This document shows, in pieces, positions 1-6,362 of a stretch of 13,463 nucleotides of DNA. The notes below the pieces were generated by a model, which saw nothing but the letters and a program-made list of their open reading frames with translations, was not told the DNA's origin and ran no database searches. A program made the translations under genes and the position numbers. Within the stretch, counting starts at the first letter, position 1. Each line of letters opens with the position of its first letter. The stretch comes from a bacterium (GTDB taxonomy: Bacteria; Patescibacteriota; Minisyncoccia; UBA6257; GWB1-50-10): assembly GCA_021813265.1 (NCBI GenBank), contig JAKALF010000018.1:1-13463 (forward strand), written 5' to 3'.

Positions 1-350
1 TTCTTGTTAAAACATTTAAGAAAAAAAACATTGTTGTTGTATGGCTTAAGATACAAAAAAAGACGAGTGCGAAACGAAATACCAAACGTCTTATCTGCTC
101 GATATGCGGATTGCCCATCATGGCCACTCATCATGGGGTAAAGGCATGCGCCTTTTGTGGGGGAAGTTTCAGAACACGCACGCTTGATGATCCTCGCGTC
201 ATCAACACCCGTCTCAAAGAATACCAAGAAAGAACCTACCCCATTATTGGACGCATAAAAGATCGGGGTTTTTCCATTATTGAAATAAATGGAGAACAAC
301 CCCCGTTTCAAGTTTTTCGGGACATCGTTAAGAAACTGAATCTTTCATGA
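1..350 (+). CDS. adk: Adenylate kinase, C-terminal part (5' end outside window)
   Basis: The frame is open from the first base, so the N-terminus with the P-loop lies upstream of the window. Adenylate kinase converts ATP + AMP to 2 ADP in the cytoplasm. The visible part carries a zinc-type LID: CSIC and CAFC knuckles separated by 13 residues. It is followed by the conserved stretch DDPRVINTRLKEYQERTYP and a C-terminal part resembling 'GFSIIEINGEQP...VFRDIVKKL', typical of bacterial Adk. The distance between the two Cys pairs is a little shorter than I recall for Gram-positive zinc Adks. The TGA stop overlaps the ATG of map (ATGA), indicating translational coupling; adk-map adjacency is a standard arrangement at the end of ribosomal protein operons. 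The family is confident; a related nucleoside monophosphate kinase is the only alternative. Confidence 0.85.
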   Translation, partial: LVKTFKKKNIVVVWLKIQKKTSAKRNTKRLICSICGLPIMATHHGVKACAFCGGSFRTRTLDDPRVINTRLKEYQERTYPIIGRIKDRGFSIIEINGEQPPFQVFRDIVKKLNLS

Positions 351-1105
351 TACGTCTTAAAAACACGAAAGATATTTCTGAACTGAGAATTTCAGGAAAA
401 ATTCTCTCGTCTCTTTTAAAAATACTTAGAAAAAAAGCTCAGGTCGGCGTTTCTTTGAAGGAACTTGATTCCATGGCCTATGATTTCATATACGAAGCTG
501 GAGGAGAGCCGGCATTTTTGGGATATCATCCTGAGGGAAGTATTGGAAAATTTCCGGGGTCAATTTGCGTTTCGGTAAACGATGTAATTGTGCACGGGAT
601 TCCGACAAGGTACAGATTGAAAGAAGGGGATATCGTGAGTCTTGATGCCGGGGTGAGGTATAACGGATATTATACCGATTCCGCCATTACGGTGGGTATA
701 GGGAAAATATCAAAAGAAGGAGAAAGGCTTATAAAAATAACAAAAATTGCCCTGGAAAGAGGTATTCGTGAATGTATGCCGGGAAATACACTGGGGGATA
801 TAGGATATGCCATACATCATACAGTCAAGAAAGCGGGGTTTCACGTGGTTAGAGGTCTTACGGGACACGGTGTTGGATTTGAAATTCATGAGGATCCCGT
901 GGTTAATAACTATGGAAAAAGGGGGGAGGGAATGAAACTGGAACCTGGGTTAGTAATTGCCATTGAACCTATGGTGAGCACGAAAAGTCCTCATATCGTT
1001 CAACGTGATGACGATAGTTTTAGAACGCATGATGGAAGCATCGCGGCTCATTTCGAACACACCGTTCTTATTACGGAAACAGGGGTTGAAATTTTAACTC
1101 TATAG
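347..1105 (+). CDS. map: Methionine aminopeptidase, type I
   Basis: Removes the initiator Met from nascent proteins when the second residue is small; cytoplasmic, dimetal hydrolase. The 252-aa length fits a catalytic-domain-only type I enzyme. The expected metal and active-site residues are present in order: H83 (VHGIP), D100 (SLDAG), D111 (YTDSA), H174 (LTGHGVG), E207 (AIEPM) and E237 (FEHT). No N-terminal zinc-finger extension is seen. The start ATG overlaps the adk stop by 4 nt, so the two genes are likely co-translated. The stop codon ends exactly one base before the stop of the convergent topA gene, leaving no intergenic space. Confidence 0.97.
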   Translation: MIRLKNTKDISELRISGKILSSLLKILRKKAQVGVSLKELDSMAYDFIYEAGGEPAFLGYHPEGSIGKFPGSICVSVNDVIVHGIPTRYRLKEGDIVSLDAGVRYNGYYTDSAITVGIGKISKEGERLIKITKIALERGIRECMPGNTLGDIGYAIHHTVKKAGFHVVRGLTGHGVGFEIHEDPVVNNYGKRGEGMKLEPGLVIAIEPMVSTKSPHIVQRDDDSFRTHDGSIAAHFEHTVLITETGVEILTL

Positions 1106-3289
1106 TTATTTCTTTTTATGAGGATTGTGGTTGAGACACGCTTTATTGCTACAGCGCTCGGGTATGGTTTTAGTTCCTTCCATCATAATGGAACCGCATT
1201 CGGGACAGACATTTCCCGTTGGACGAGATTTCATAATAAACGCGCATTTCGGATAGTTGGAGCAACTGTAAAAAGGTCCAAACCTTCCTCGGCGTTCCAT
1301 TAATTCGCCTTGGTTGCATTTAGGACACGCGACTCCGGTTTTTTTCTTCGCCTCCTCTTCTTCGCTTGTTTTTATATATTTGCATTTGGGATAATTAGTG
1401 CAAGAGATGAATTTACCAAAACGTCCTTCGCGTTCAACTAATTTTCCATCAGAACATTCAGGACAGTTTTCTCCCGTTTCTTTAGGACCTTCAAGTTCTG
1501 ATCCGTCAAGCTTACGAGCGCCCACGCACTCAGGAAATTTTTTACAACTTAGAAACTTTCCCCTGCGAGCGAGTTTGATAACCATGGGACCTTTGCAAAG
1601 AGGGCAGATATGTTTTTGATCGGCATCTCCTAGATTCGTAATTTTTTGAATGCCGTCTTTTGATTTTACTTCTTTTAGAAAAGGCTTATAGAAATCTGAA
1701 AGCGTTTTTTCATAGTCTCGTTTTCCCTCGGCAATATCGTCCAAATCTTGCTCCATTTCCGCCGTGAATGAATCGCTGATGTATTGAGCAAAATTATCTT
1801 CAAGAAACGTGCTTACAACTTCTCCCGTGTCCGTGGGGATAAGAGCGCGTTTATCCTTTTCAACGTATTCCCGAGCAAGAAGGGTTTTAATAATAGTCGC
1901 GTACGTGCTGGGACGACCAATGTCGCGCTTTTCAAGCTCTTTAATAAGTCCGGCTTCCGTGTATCGTGGAGGGGGATCGGTTTGTTTTTTTTCAGAATCA
2001 AGAGTGATGAGTTTAAGGTTTTCTCCTTCGTGAATTTCGGGGATTTCTACGTCATCACCTCGAGATCTAGGGTCCGCTTTGAGCCATCCGTCAAAAACAA
2101 CCATAGAACCGTGCAGAGAAAAATCAGATATGGAATCTTTTTGGACCGCGAGGTTCGCGGAAATTTTGGTTCGTAGTATGTTCGCGTCGCTCATTTGTGA
2201 ACTTATAGTTCGTTCCCAGATGAGACGGTAGAGTTTTCTTTGGTCTTCGGCAGATCCCGCGTGGTTTATTGAAACATTAGAGGGGCGTATAGCTTCATGA
2301 GCTTCCTGGGCATTTTTACTGCGAGTCTTATATGTTCTAGGAGAGAGATATTTTTTTCCGTAGAGGGATTCAATTTCTTTATATAATTGTTGTAGCGCTA
2401 TTTCACTTATTACCGCGCTATCCGTTCTCATATACGTGATGAGGCCTTGTTCATAGAGTTTCTGGGCAATACTCATGGTTTTGGATGGAGAAAAGCCTAG
2501 TCTCGAGCTTGCCGTTTGTTGAAGGGTTGAGGTAATGAAAGGAGCGCGAGGAGAACGTTTCGCTTCCGTTTGCTTTATGGAAGATACTTTCCACGCGCCT
2601 TCTTTTCCTATGCGGATAATACGTTCCGCTTCCCCCTCTTCTTTAGGTTCTATATCGCAGACGAGAGTTATTTCGCCTCCTTTTTCTGTTTTGAATCGTC
2701 CCGTGAGGATCCAATAGTTTTCTGGTATAAAAGCGCGGATTTCTCGCTCACGTTCCATAATGATACGGAGAGCGGGAGATTGCACGCGTCCCGCGGAGAG
2801 TCCGTAACGGACTTTTTTCCAAATGAGTCCCGAAAGATCATATCCCACAAGACGATCAAGGACGCGCCGAGCTTCCTGGGCTTTTAGAAGATTCATATCA
2901 ATATCACGAGGATGTTTTATAGCCTCCCTTACGGCCGGTTCGGTTATTTCGTTGAAAACAACACGTCCCACTTTTTGTTTGGGGGAGTTTTTGAGGTTTA
3001 ACACTTCCGCGATATGCCAGGCTATGGCTTCTCCTTCGCGATCAGGATCCGTGGTGAGTAGAACCTCTTGAGCCTTTTCCACGAGGTTTTTAAGTTCATG
3101 AACAACTTTTTCTTTGCCTTTTGCGATTTCATAATGGGGTTTAAACCCATGCTCTATATCTATGGCTTTCGCGTTGCTTTTAGGAAGATCACGGATATGT
3201 CCGACACTTGCGCGGACCTCATAGTCTCCCTTCAGGTATTTTTCGATTGTCTTCGCTTTTGTGGGGCTTTCTACGATAACAAGCTTCAT
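1106..3289 (-). CDS. topA: DNA topoisomerase I (type IA)
   Basis: Relaxes negative supercoils by single-strand passage. The start chosen (727 aa) gives the family-typical N-terminus MKLVIVESPTKAKTIEKYL; an in-frame TTG 27 nt upstream (ending at 3316) is possible but adds a non-conserved leader. TOPRIM domain: E7 and DPDREGEA at 81-88. Catalytic domain: active-site Y286 in GLITYMRTDS and the 'SAGRVQSPALR' motif at 165-175. The C-terminus has four cysteine zinc ribbons (Cys at 562/565/582/588, 609/612/630/636, 655/658/676/682 and 695/698/713/718) and a basic tail. It lies 50 bp downstream of dprA in the same orientation, a pairing also known from Firmicutes, so co-transcription is likely. It ends tail-to-tail against map with zero spacing. 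Confidence 0.97.
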   Translation of the reverse strand: MKLVIVESPTKAKTIEKYLKGDYEVRASVGHIRDLPKSNAKAIDIEHGFKPHYEIAKGKEKVVHELKNLVEKAQEVLLTTDPDREGEAIAWHIAEVLNLKNSPKQKVGRVVFNEITEPAVREAIKHPRDIDMNLLKAQEARRVLDRLVGYDLSGLIWKKVRYGLSAGRVQSPALRIIMEREREIRAFIPENYWILTGRFKTEKGGEITLVCDIEPKEEGEAERIIRIGKEGAWKVSSIKQTEAKRSPRAPFITSTLQQTASSRLGFSPSKTMSIAQKLYEQGLITYMRTDSAVISEIALQQLYKEIESLYGKKYLSPRTYKTRSKNAQEAHEAIRPSNVSINHAGSAEDQRKLYRLIWERTISSQMSDANILRTKISANLAVQKDSISDFSLHGSMVVFDGWLKADPRSRGDDVEIPEIHEGENLKLITLDSEKKQTDPPPRYTEAGLIKELEKRDIGRPSTYATIIKTLLAREYVEKDKRALIPTDTGEVVSTFLEDNFAQYISDSFTAEMEQDLDDIAEGKRDYEKTLSDFYKPFLKEVKSKDGIQKITNLGDADQKHICPLCKGPMVIKLARRGKFLSCKKFPECVGARKLDGSELEGPKETGENCPECSDGKLVEREGRFGKFISCTNYPKCKYIKTSEEEEAKKKTGVACPKCNQGELMERRGRFGPFYSCSNYPKCAFIMKSRPTGNVCPECGSIMMEGTKTIPERCSNKACLNHNPHKKK

Positions 3290-3339
3290 GGATAGGGAAA
3301 TGGTTTTTTGTTTCAAGTGTAGTCAATATGGATATCATG

Positions 3340-4011
3340 TCAACTTGATGTCGGTTTTATATCAAGATCTTCCAAAATATCTCGCGCTGAAGTCACAAGC
3401 CTCGCTCCTTGTCGTATGAGGTGATGAGATCCTTTATAATTAGGATGAGAAGTGTTTCCTGGAACCACAAAAACATCACGCCCTTCTTCGAGAGCTAGAC
3501 GAGCCGTAGCAAGAGATCCTGATCGTTCCGGGGCCTCAATAACAACGGTAGCGATTGAAATTCCGCTCACGATTCTATTTCGTTCAAGAAATTGTTTTGG
3601 ATGAGGAGGCGTTCGTTCCGAATATTCTGAAATAATTCCTCCTCCGGAACGTATGATAGTTTCCGCGAGAAATTTATGTTCAGAGGGGTAAATGGCATGG
3701 AGACCGTTTCCCAGAACCGCGAACGTCTTTCCTTTAGCCTCAAGCGCCCCCTTGTGGGCCGCTCCGTCAATACCAAGGGCAAGACCGCTTATGATAGCAA
3801 TTCCTAAACGGGCAAGTTCATACGCGATACTATGAGCCGTACTGATTCCCTGGGACGTCGCCTTTCGGGTTCCGACGATAGCGATACAGGTATTAGAAGC
3901 GGGGAGGGAGCCTTTATAGAAGAGAGAAGACGGGCATGTCGATATTTCCCTAAGTAATGAGGGAAATCGTTCATCATCTTTTTTTACTAAAAAAATAGAT
4001 TGTTTTGTGAT
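3340..4011 (-). CDS. dprA: DNA processing protein DprA (compact, apparent ATC start)
   Basis: DprA binds incoming single-stranded DNA in natural transformation and loads RecA. An uninterrupted frame of 223 codons has the full Rossmann core: IVGTRKATSQG (45-55), SGLALGIDGAAHKGAL (75-90), GGGIISEYSERTPPHPKQF and the following ERNRIVSGIS (123-152), SGSLATARLALEEGRDVFVVPG (164-185). It lacks both the N-terminal SAM-like domain and a C-terminal winged helix, as in short CPR versions. The first ATG/GTG/TTG in frame is GTG at 3570, which would cut the Rossmann fold in half, so it cannot be the true start. The upstream in-frame stop is at 4024-4026. The ATC at 4011-4009 gives an N-terminus (ITKQSIFLVKKDDERFPSLL) of expected length and lies 6 nt after a TATAAT. 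Either ATC is the start, or a base substitution or sequencing error removed an ATG. Function confident; exact start uncertain. Confidence 0.85.
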   Translation of the reverse strand: MTKQSIFLVKKDDERFPSLLREISTCPSSLFYKGSLPASNTCIAIVGTRKATSQGISTAHSIAYELARLGIAIISGLALGIDGAAHKGALEAKGKTFAVLGNGLHAIYPSEHKFLAETIIRSGGGIISEYSERTPPHPKQFLERNRIVSGISIATVVIEAPERSGSLATARLALEEGRDVFVVPGNTSHPNYKGSHHLIRQGARLVTSARDILEDLDIKPTSS

Positions 4012-4016
4012 AAAAT
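4011..4016 (+). promoter_or_regulatory. Possible extended -10 for the PilO-like gene
   Basis: TG-A-TAAAAT is an extended -10 pattern placed 16 nt before the ATG at 4033. No convincing -35 is seen. An alternative -10, TATATC at 4020-4025, would make the gene leaderless. Either overlaps the dprA -10 face to face. Confidence 0.3.
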
Positions 4017-4017
4017 A

Positions 4018-4047
4018 ATTATATCAGGTATTATGACAACTTTTCAA
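4018..4047 (-). promoter_or_regulatory. Promoter of dprA-topA, extended -10
   Basis: On the minus strand: TTGAAA (4047-4042), 18-bp spacer, TATAAT (4023-4018), preceded by TG one base upstream (extended -10). The -10 ends 6 nt before the ATC proposed as the dprA start, so the predicted transcript begins at or within a base or two of that codon. The -35 lies inside the divergent PilO-like coding region. Confidence 0.6.
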
Positions 4048-4563
4048 AAAAGACTTATCTTGCATAGCTCCATTTCCGCGGCTATTATTACCATCCTCGT
4101 TATTGGACTCGTTCTTTTTGGAAAGAATATTACGTCATATGGAAAGGAGCTTTCAGACGCGAGACAAACCTTGGCGCTTCAGGCGGTGTCTCTTGAGCGA
4201 CTGGCGGGCCTTCAGACGCAATATAAAGTGGCGGAGCCGTATGTTAAGGTTTTAAATAATGTGATACCCAAAGAAGAGGATTTAATAGATCTTTCGCGTG
4301 ACTTTCAAATCCTCGCGACCAAGGCTAATATAACGCATTCGTTTTCGTTTGTAGGGGAGAATCCCGCCTCGGCGGGTTCTTTGGGATCGATCAATTTCAG
4401 GCTTGACGCGGCGGGAAAGCTGGACAACCTGTTTTCTTTCGTGAAAAGTCTTGAACATTTTCGTTATCTTACCCGCCTCGACAGTTTTACCATCGGACGG
4501 GATCAGGAAAAAAATAGTATGATGACCGTGAGAGGACAAGTATTCTTTAGGGGAACGCAATAA
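4033..4563 (+). CDS. pilO: PilO-like type IV pilus inner-membrane protein
   Basis: PilO, with PilN and PilP, forms the alignment subcomplex linking the cytoplasmic PilM ring to the rest of the type IV pilus machine. This 176-aa protein has the right architecture: a short cytoplasmic tail, one transmembrane helix (about residues 12-30, IITILVIGLVLFG), a heptad-like coiled coil (about 35-70), then a mixed alpha/beta region ending in 'FRYLTRLDSFTI', as in the ferredoxin-like domain of PilO. ATG 4033 is preferred over TTG 4000, which would add a leader overlapping the dprA start. No pilM, pilN, pilP or pilQ is adjacent. It is divergent from dprA, another gene of DNA uptake. A generic GspM/PilO-fold protein is the main alternative. 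Confidence 0.7.
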   Translation: MTTFQKRLILHSSISAAIITILVIGLVLFGKNITSYGKELSDARQTLALQAVSLERLAGLQTQYKVAEPYVKVLNNVIPKEEDLIDLSRDFQILATKANITHSFSFVGENPASAGSLGSINFRLDAAGKLDNLFSFVKSLEHFRYLTRLDSFTIGRDQEKNSMMTVRGQVFFRGTQ

Positions 4564-4568
4564 TCATT

Positions 4569-4784
4569 ATGAAGAGTTTTAAACAATTAAAAGAGCAATT
4601 TAGCAATCAGATGGTTTTTTTTATCATGGCCATTGTTATGGTTATTTTGACCGTTTCTTTAAGCATTTATCTTCTCACGTTTCTCATTTCAAATTTGGGA
4701 CAGGTTTTTGCCGTCAATATACAGCCGACTCCTTCACAACAATTTGACACGCGAGGTTTTGAAACGTTACATTTAGTCCAGTAA
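4569..4784 (+). CDS. Small single-pass membrane protein, unknown function
   Basis: A 71-aa product not recognised as a known family. It has a basic, amphipathic N-terminus (about residues 1-14), one long hydrophobic helix (about 15-43), and a short polar tail with 'PTPSQQFDTRGFETL' that probably faces outside. The start lies 5 bp after the stop of the PilO-like gene, and the stop is only 4 bp before tRNA-Ala, so all three are probably on one transcript. The context suggests an accessory of the pilus machinery, for example a reduced PilP-like partner, but the sequence itself does not show this. Confidence 0.65.
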   Translation: MKSFKQLKEQFSNQMVFFIMAIVMVILTVSLSIYLLTFLISNLGQVFAVNIQPTPSQQFDTRGFETLHLVQ

Positions 4785-4788
4785 TATC

Positions 4789-4862
4789 GGGCCCGTAGCT
4801 TAGTCTGGTAGAGCGCCTCATTTGCAATGAGGAGGTCAGGAGTTCAAATCTCCTCGGGTCCA
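4789..4862 (+). tRNA. tRNA-Ala (anticodon UGC)
   Basis: Cloverleaf seen directly: acceptor GGGCCCG / CGGGTCC, D arm GCTT...GAGC, anticodon stem CCTCA/TGAGG with loop TTTGCAA (anticodon TGC at 4823-4825), and a T arm with GTTCAAATC. The acceptor contains the G3:U70 wobble pair, the known alanine identity element. The genomic sequence continues as CCG after the discriminator A, so CCA is not encoded and must be added enzymatically. Confidence 0.96.
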
Positions 4863-4894
4863 CCGGCTTAAAGCGTTAAAAAACGATAAAACAT

Positions 4895-5395
4895 ATGGAT
4901 AAATATAAACCCACAACTAAAGATAATAAATGTGTTTTTTGTGAAATAGCTCTTGGGAATATTCAAACACCCGGAAAATTTTGGGAAGACAATGAATTTA
5001 TAGCTTGGCTTGCTATTGATCCGAATATGAGGGGATTTACTTGCGTCGTTCCCAAGAAACATTTTGGAAGTGATGTTTTAAAAATGTCAGACGACGTTTT
5101 ACAAAGATTTATTATTGCAACTAAAAAAGTCGCGAGCATACTTGAAAGTTATTTTGATGATGTCGGACGAGTTGGACTAATCATGGAAGGAACGGGTATA
5201 GATCACGCGCATATAAAGCTTGTTCCTCTCCATGGAACTCAAAATCTGAAAAAGGGAATTTGGAAGCAGGTTTTAAGTGGAAAAAATTTTTGGTTTGATA
5301 AATATGAAGGTTGGATTTCTTCAGGAAGTGGTCCCATGGCAGACTCAGAAGAATTGAAAAAACTCGCTTCCGATCTAATAAAAAGTCAAAGATAA
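4895..5395 (+). CDS. HIT-family nucleotide hydrolase/transferase
   Basis: Histidine-triad proteins hydrolyse or transfer nucleotidyl groups from dinucleoside polyphosphates and nucleotide conjugates. The 166-aa product begins with a Cys pair (C13, C16 in CVFCEI) typical of HIT proteins and has the HIT core 'MEGTGIDHAHIKLVPLHGT' (98-115). The first two histidines (H104 and the nucleophile-position H106) are present, but the third position is Lys108. I recall this His-to-Lys form from a bacterial HIT subgroup, so it need not be inactive. The end is extended relative to small Hint proteins. There is no clear Shine-Dalgarno. The gene is followed after 4 bp by the MBL-fold gene, implying one transcription unit. 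Confidence 0.9.
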   Translation: MDKYKPTTKDNKCVFCEIALGNIQTPGKFWEDNEFIAWLAIDPNMRGFTCVVPKKHFGSDVLKMSDDVLQRFIIATKKVASILESYFDDVGRVGLIMEGTGIDHAHIKLVPLHGTQNLKKGIWKQVLSGKNFWFDKYEGWISSGSGPMADSEELKKLASDLIKSQR

Positions 5396-5399
5396 TTTC

Positions 5400-6035
5400 A
5401 TGAAAATCACAAAATTTGGACATTGTTGTTTGTTGATAGAGGAGAACGGGGTGAAAATTCTGACCGATCCCGGAACTTACTCAACGCAACAAAATGAAGT
5501 AAAAAATATTAACTTTGTACTCATTACACACGAGCATTCCGACCATTTTCATATTGATTCACTGAAAGCACTTTTGAAGAATAATCCGCAAGCAAAAGTA
5601 ATTACGAACAAAAGCGTTGGCGCGCTTTTAGAAAAAGACGGTATTGCTTTTAGTATAGCGGAGAATGATCAAAATTTTGACGCAAACGGAGTTTTGATTG
5701 AAGGGTTTGGAAATAACCACGCCCTCATGCACACTTCTATTCCATCCATTCAAAATACCGGCTACTTTATCGCCAACAAGCTTTTCTACCCTGGCGATGC
5801 TTTCACTAACCCAGGAAAACAAGTTGAGGTTTTAGCTCTGCCTGTGGCGGGGCCTTGGATGAGATTGTTAGAAGCGATTGATTATGCGCTCGAAATCAAA
5901 CCAAAAACTTGCTTTCCTGTGCATGAGGGGATTTTGAAACAGCCTGGTTCTACGCATACAATACCCCAAAAAGTTTTGGAGCCAAAAGGGATAAAATTCG
6001 TGGTTCTAGAGATTGATAAGGAATACGAACTATAA
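5400..6035 (+). CDS. MBL-fold metal-dependent hydrolase (UlaG-like)
   Basis: A 211-aa metallo-beta-lactamase-fold protein of the UlaG/YtnP-like branch. The dinuclear metal site is complete: H44-E-H46-S-D48-H49 in THEHSDH, H107 (GNNHAL), D133 (YPGDAF) and H175 (FPVHEG). The N-terminus MKITKFGHCCLLIE is typical of this group. The substrate cannot be read from the sequence; relatives act on phosphodiesters, lactones or sugar-lactone phosphates. It starts 4 bp after the HIT gene, so the two are probably co-expressed. No clear terminator follows; the next feature is a convergent tRNA-Ile gene about 110 bp away. Confidence 0.9.
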   Translation: MKITKFGHCCLLIEENGVKILTDPGTYSTQQNEVKNINFVLITHEHSDHFHIDSLKALLKNNPQAKVITNKSVGALLEKDGIAFSIAENDQNFDANGVLIEGFGNNHALMHTSIPSIQNTGYFIANKLFYPGDAFTNPGKQVEVLALPVAGPWMRLLEAIDYALEIKPKTCFPVHEGILKQPGSTHTIPQKVLEPKGIKFVVLEIDKEYEL

Positions 6036-6146
6036 GGGTTAGGAGATTTTTTTTGAGTAAGATAGGCAGATGAAATTTGAGAAAAGACGCTAAGTCATCT
6101 AAGTAAACTATTCTATCATAACAGAAAAGACCGCGAAATCTGGTTA

Positions 6147-6221
6147 TGGTGGGCACACCAGGGATCGAACCTGGGACCTCTGTCTTATCAGGACAGCGTT
6201 CTACCACTGAACTATGTGCCC
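6147..6221 (-). tRNA. tRNA-Ile (anticodon GAU), CCA encoded
   Basis: Read on the minus strand: acceptor GGGCACA / TGTGCCC fully paired, D arm GTTC...GAAC, anticodon stem CTGTC/GACAG with loop CTGATAA (anticodon GAT, plus-strand 6187-6189), and T arm CCAGG TTCGATC CCTGG. The discriminator A is followed by an encoded CCA (6149-6147). It is a single gene with its own promoter, not inside an rRNA operon. Confidence 0.97.
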
Positions 6222-6243
6222 GAAACATTTAAACAATAAAATG

Positions 6244-6271
6244 ATTATATCTTAAAATACAGCGATTTCAA
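6244..6271 (-). promoter_or_regulatory. Promoter of tRNA-Ile
   Basis: Minus strand: TTGAAA (6271-6266), 16-bp spacer, perfect TATAAT (6249-6244). The predicted start is about 15 nt upstream of the tRNA 5' end. Confidence 0.65.
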
Positions 6272-6274
6272 TAG

Positions 6275-6300
6275 TTTTACATTAGATATTGAATGTAAAA
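6275..6300. promoter_or_regulatory. Perfect 9-bp dyad between two divergent promoters (operator candidate)
   Basis: TTTTACATT (6275-6283), an 8-bp spacer, then AATGTAAAA (6292-6300), an exact inverted repeat. It sits 3 bp from the -35 of the tRNA-Ile promoter and 4 bp from the -35 of the promoter at 6305-6333. The symmetry and placement suit a dimeric transcription factor. The regulator is not identifiable from the window. It lacks a following U-run on either strand, which argues against a terminator. Confidence 0.5.
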
Positions 6301-6326
6301 TAATTTGACTTTTTTCATTAGATATT
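6280..6326 (+). repeat. 11-bp direct repeat CATTAGATATT (two copies)
   Basis: CATTAGATATT occurs at 6280-6290 and again at 6316-6326, start to start 36 bp. The first copy covers one arm and the centre of the dyad; the second lies inside the -35/-10 spacer of the promoter for the gene at 6363. It could be a second binding site or an AT-rich coincidence. Confidence 0.45.
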
Positions 6327-6333
6327 TTATATT
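6305..6333 (+). promoter_or_regulatory. Strong sigma70-type promoter of the small Cys protein gene
   Basis: TTGACT (6305-6310), 17-bp spacer, TATATT (6328-6333): near consensus with ideal spacing. The predicted start is near 6340, leaving a leader of about 23 nt that holds a strong ribosome binding site. Confidence 0.7.
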
Positions 6334-6350
6334 GAACCCAGAATATAAAT

Positions 6351-6358
6351 AAGGAGGT
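6351..6358 (+). promoter_or_regulatory. Strong Shine-Dalgarno AAGGAGGT
   Basis: A full anti-16S complement, AAGGAGGT, with 4 nt before the ATG at 6363. It fixes the start of the downstream gene and contrasts with several neighbouring genes that have no Shine-Dalgarno at all. Confidence 0.8.
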
Positions 6359-6362
6359 TTTC

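Noticed and set aside
1118..3295. Several open frames on the plus strand across topA (for example 1784-2176 and 2570-2887)
   Set aside because: They are antisense to a full-length, motif-complete topA, have no ribosome binding sites and low-quality, Arg/Phe/Ser-rich translations.
3290..3316. TTG start at 3316 for topA
   Set aside because: The nine added residues precede the almost invariant MKLVIVESPTKAK start of TopA.
4000..4032. TTG start at 4000 for the PilO-like protein
   Set aside because: It would add a leader (MFCDKIIISGI) overlapping the divergent dprA promoter and start; ATG 4033 gives a normal PilO N-terminus.
6036..6146. Terminator after the MBL-fold gene or after tRNA-Ile
   Set aside because: There is a T-run at 6048-6055, but no preceding stable stem on the plus strand; on the minus strand only a 4-bp stem before TTTT is seen.
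4789..6221. Remnant of an rRNA operon spacer because Ala and Ile tRNAs are present
   Set aside because: No 16S, 23S or 5S sequence is present, and the tRNAs are on opposite strands.
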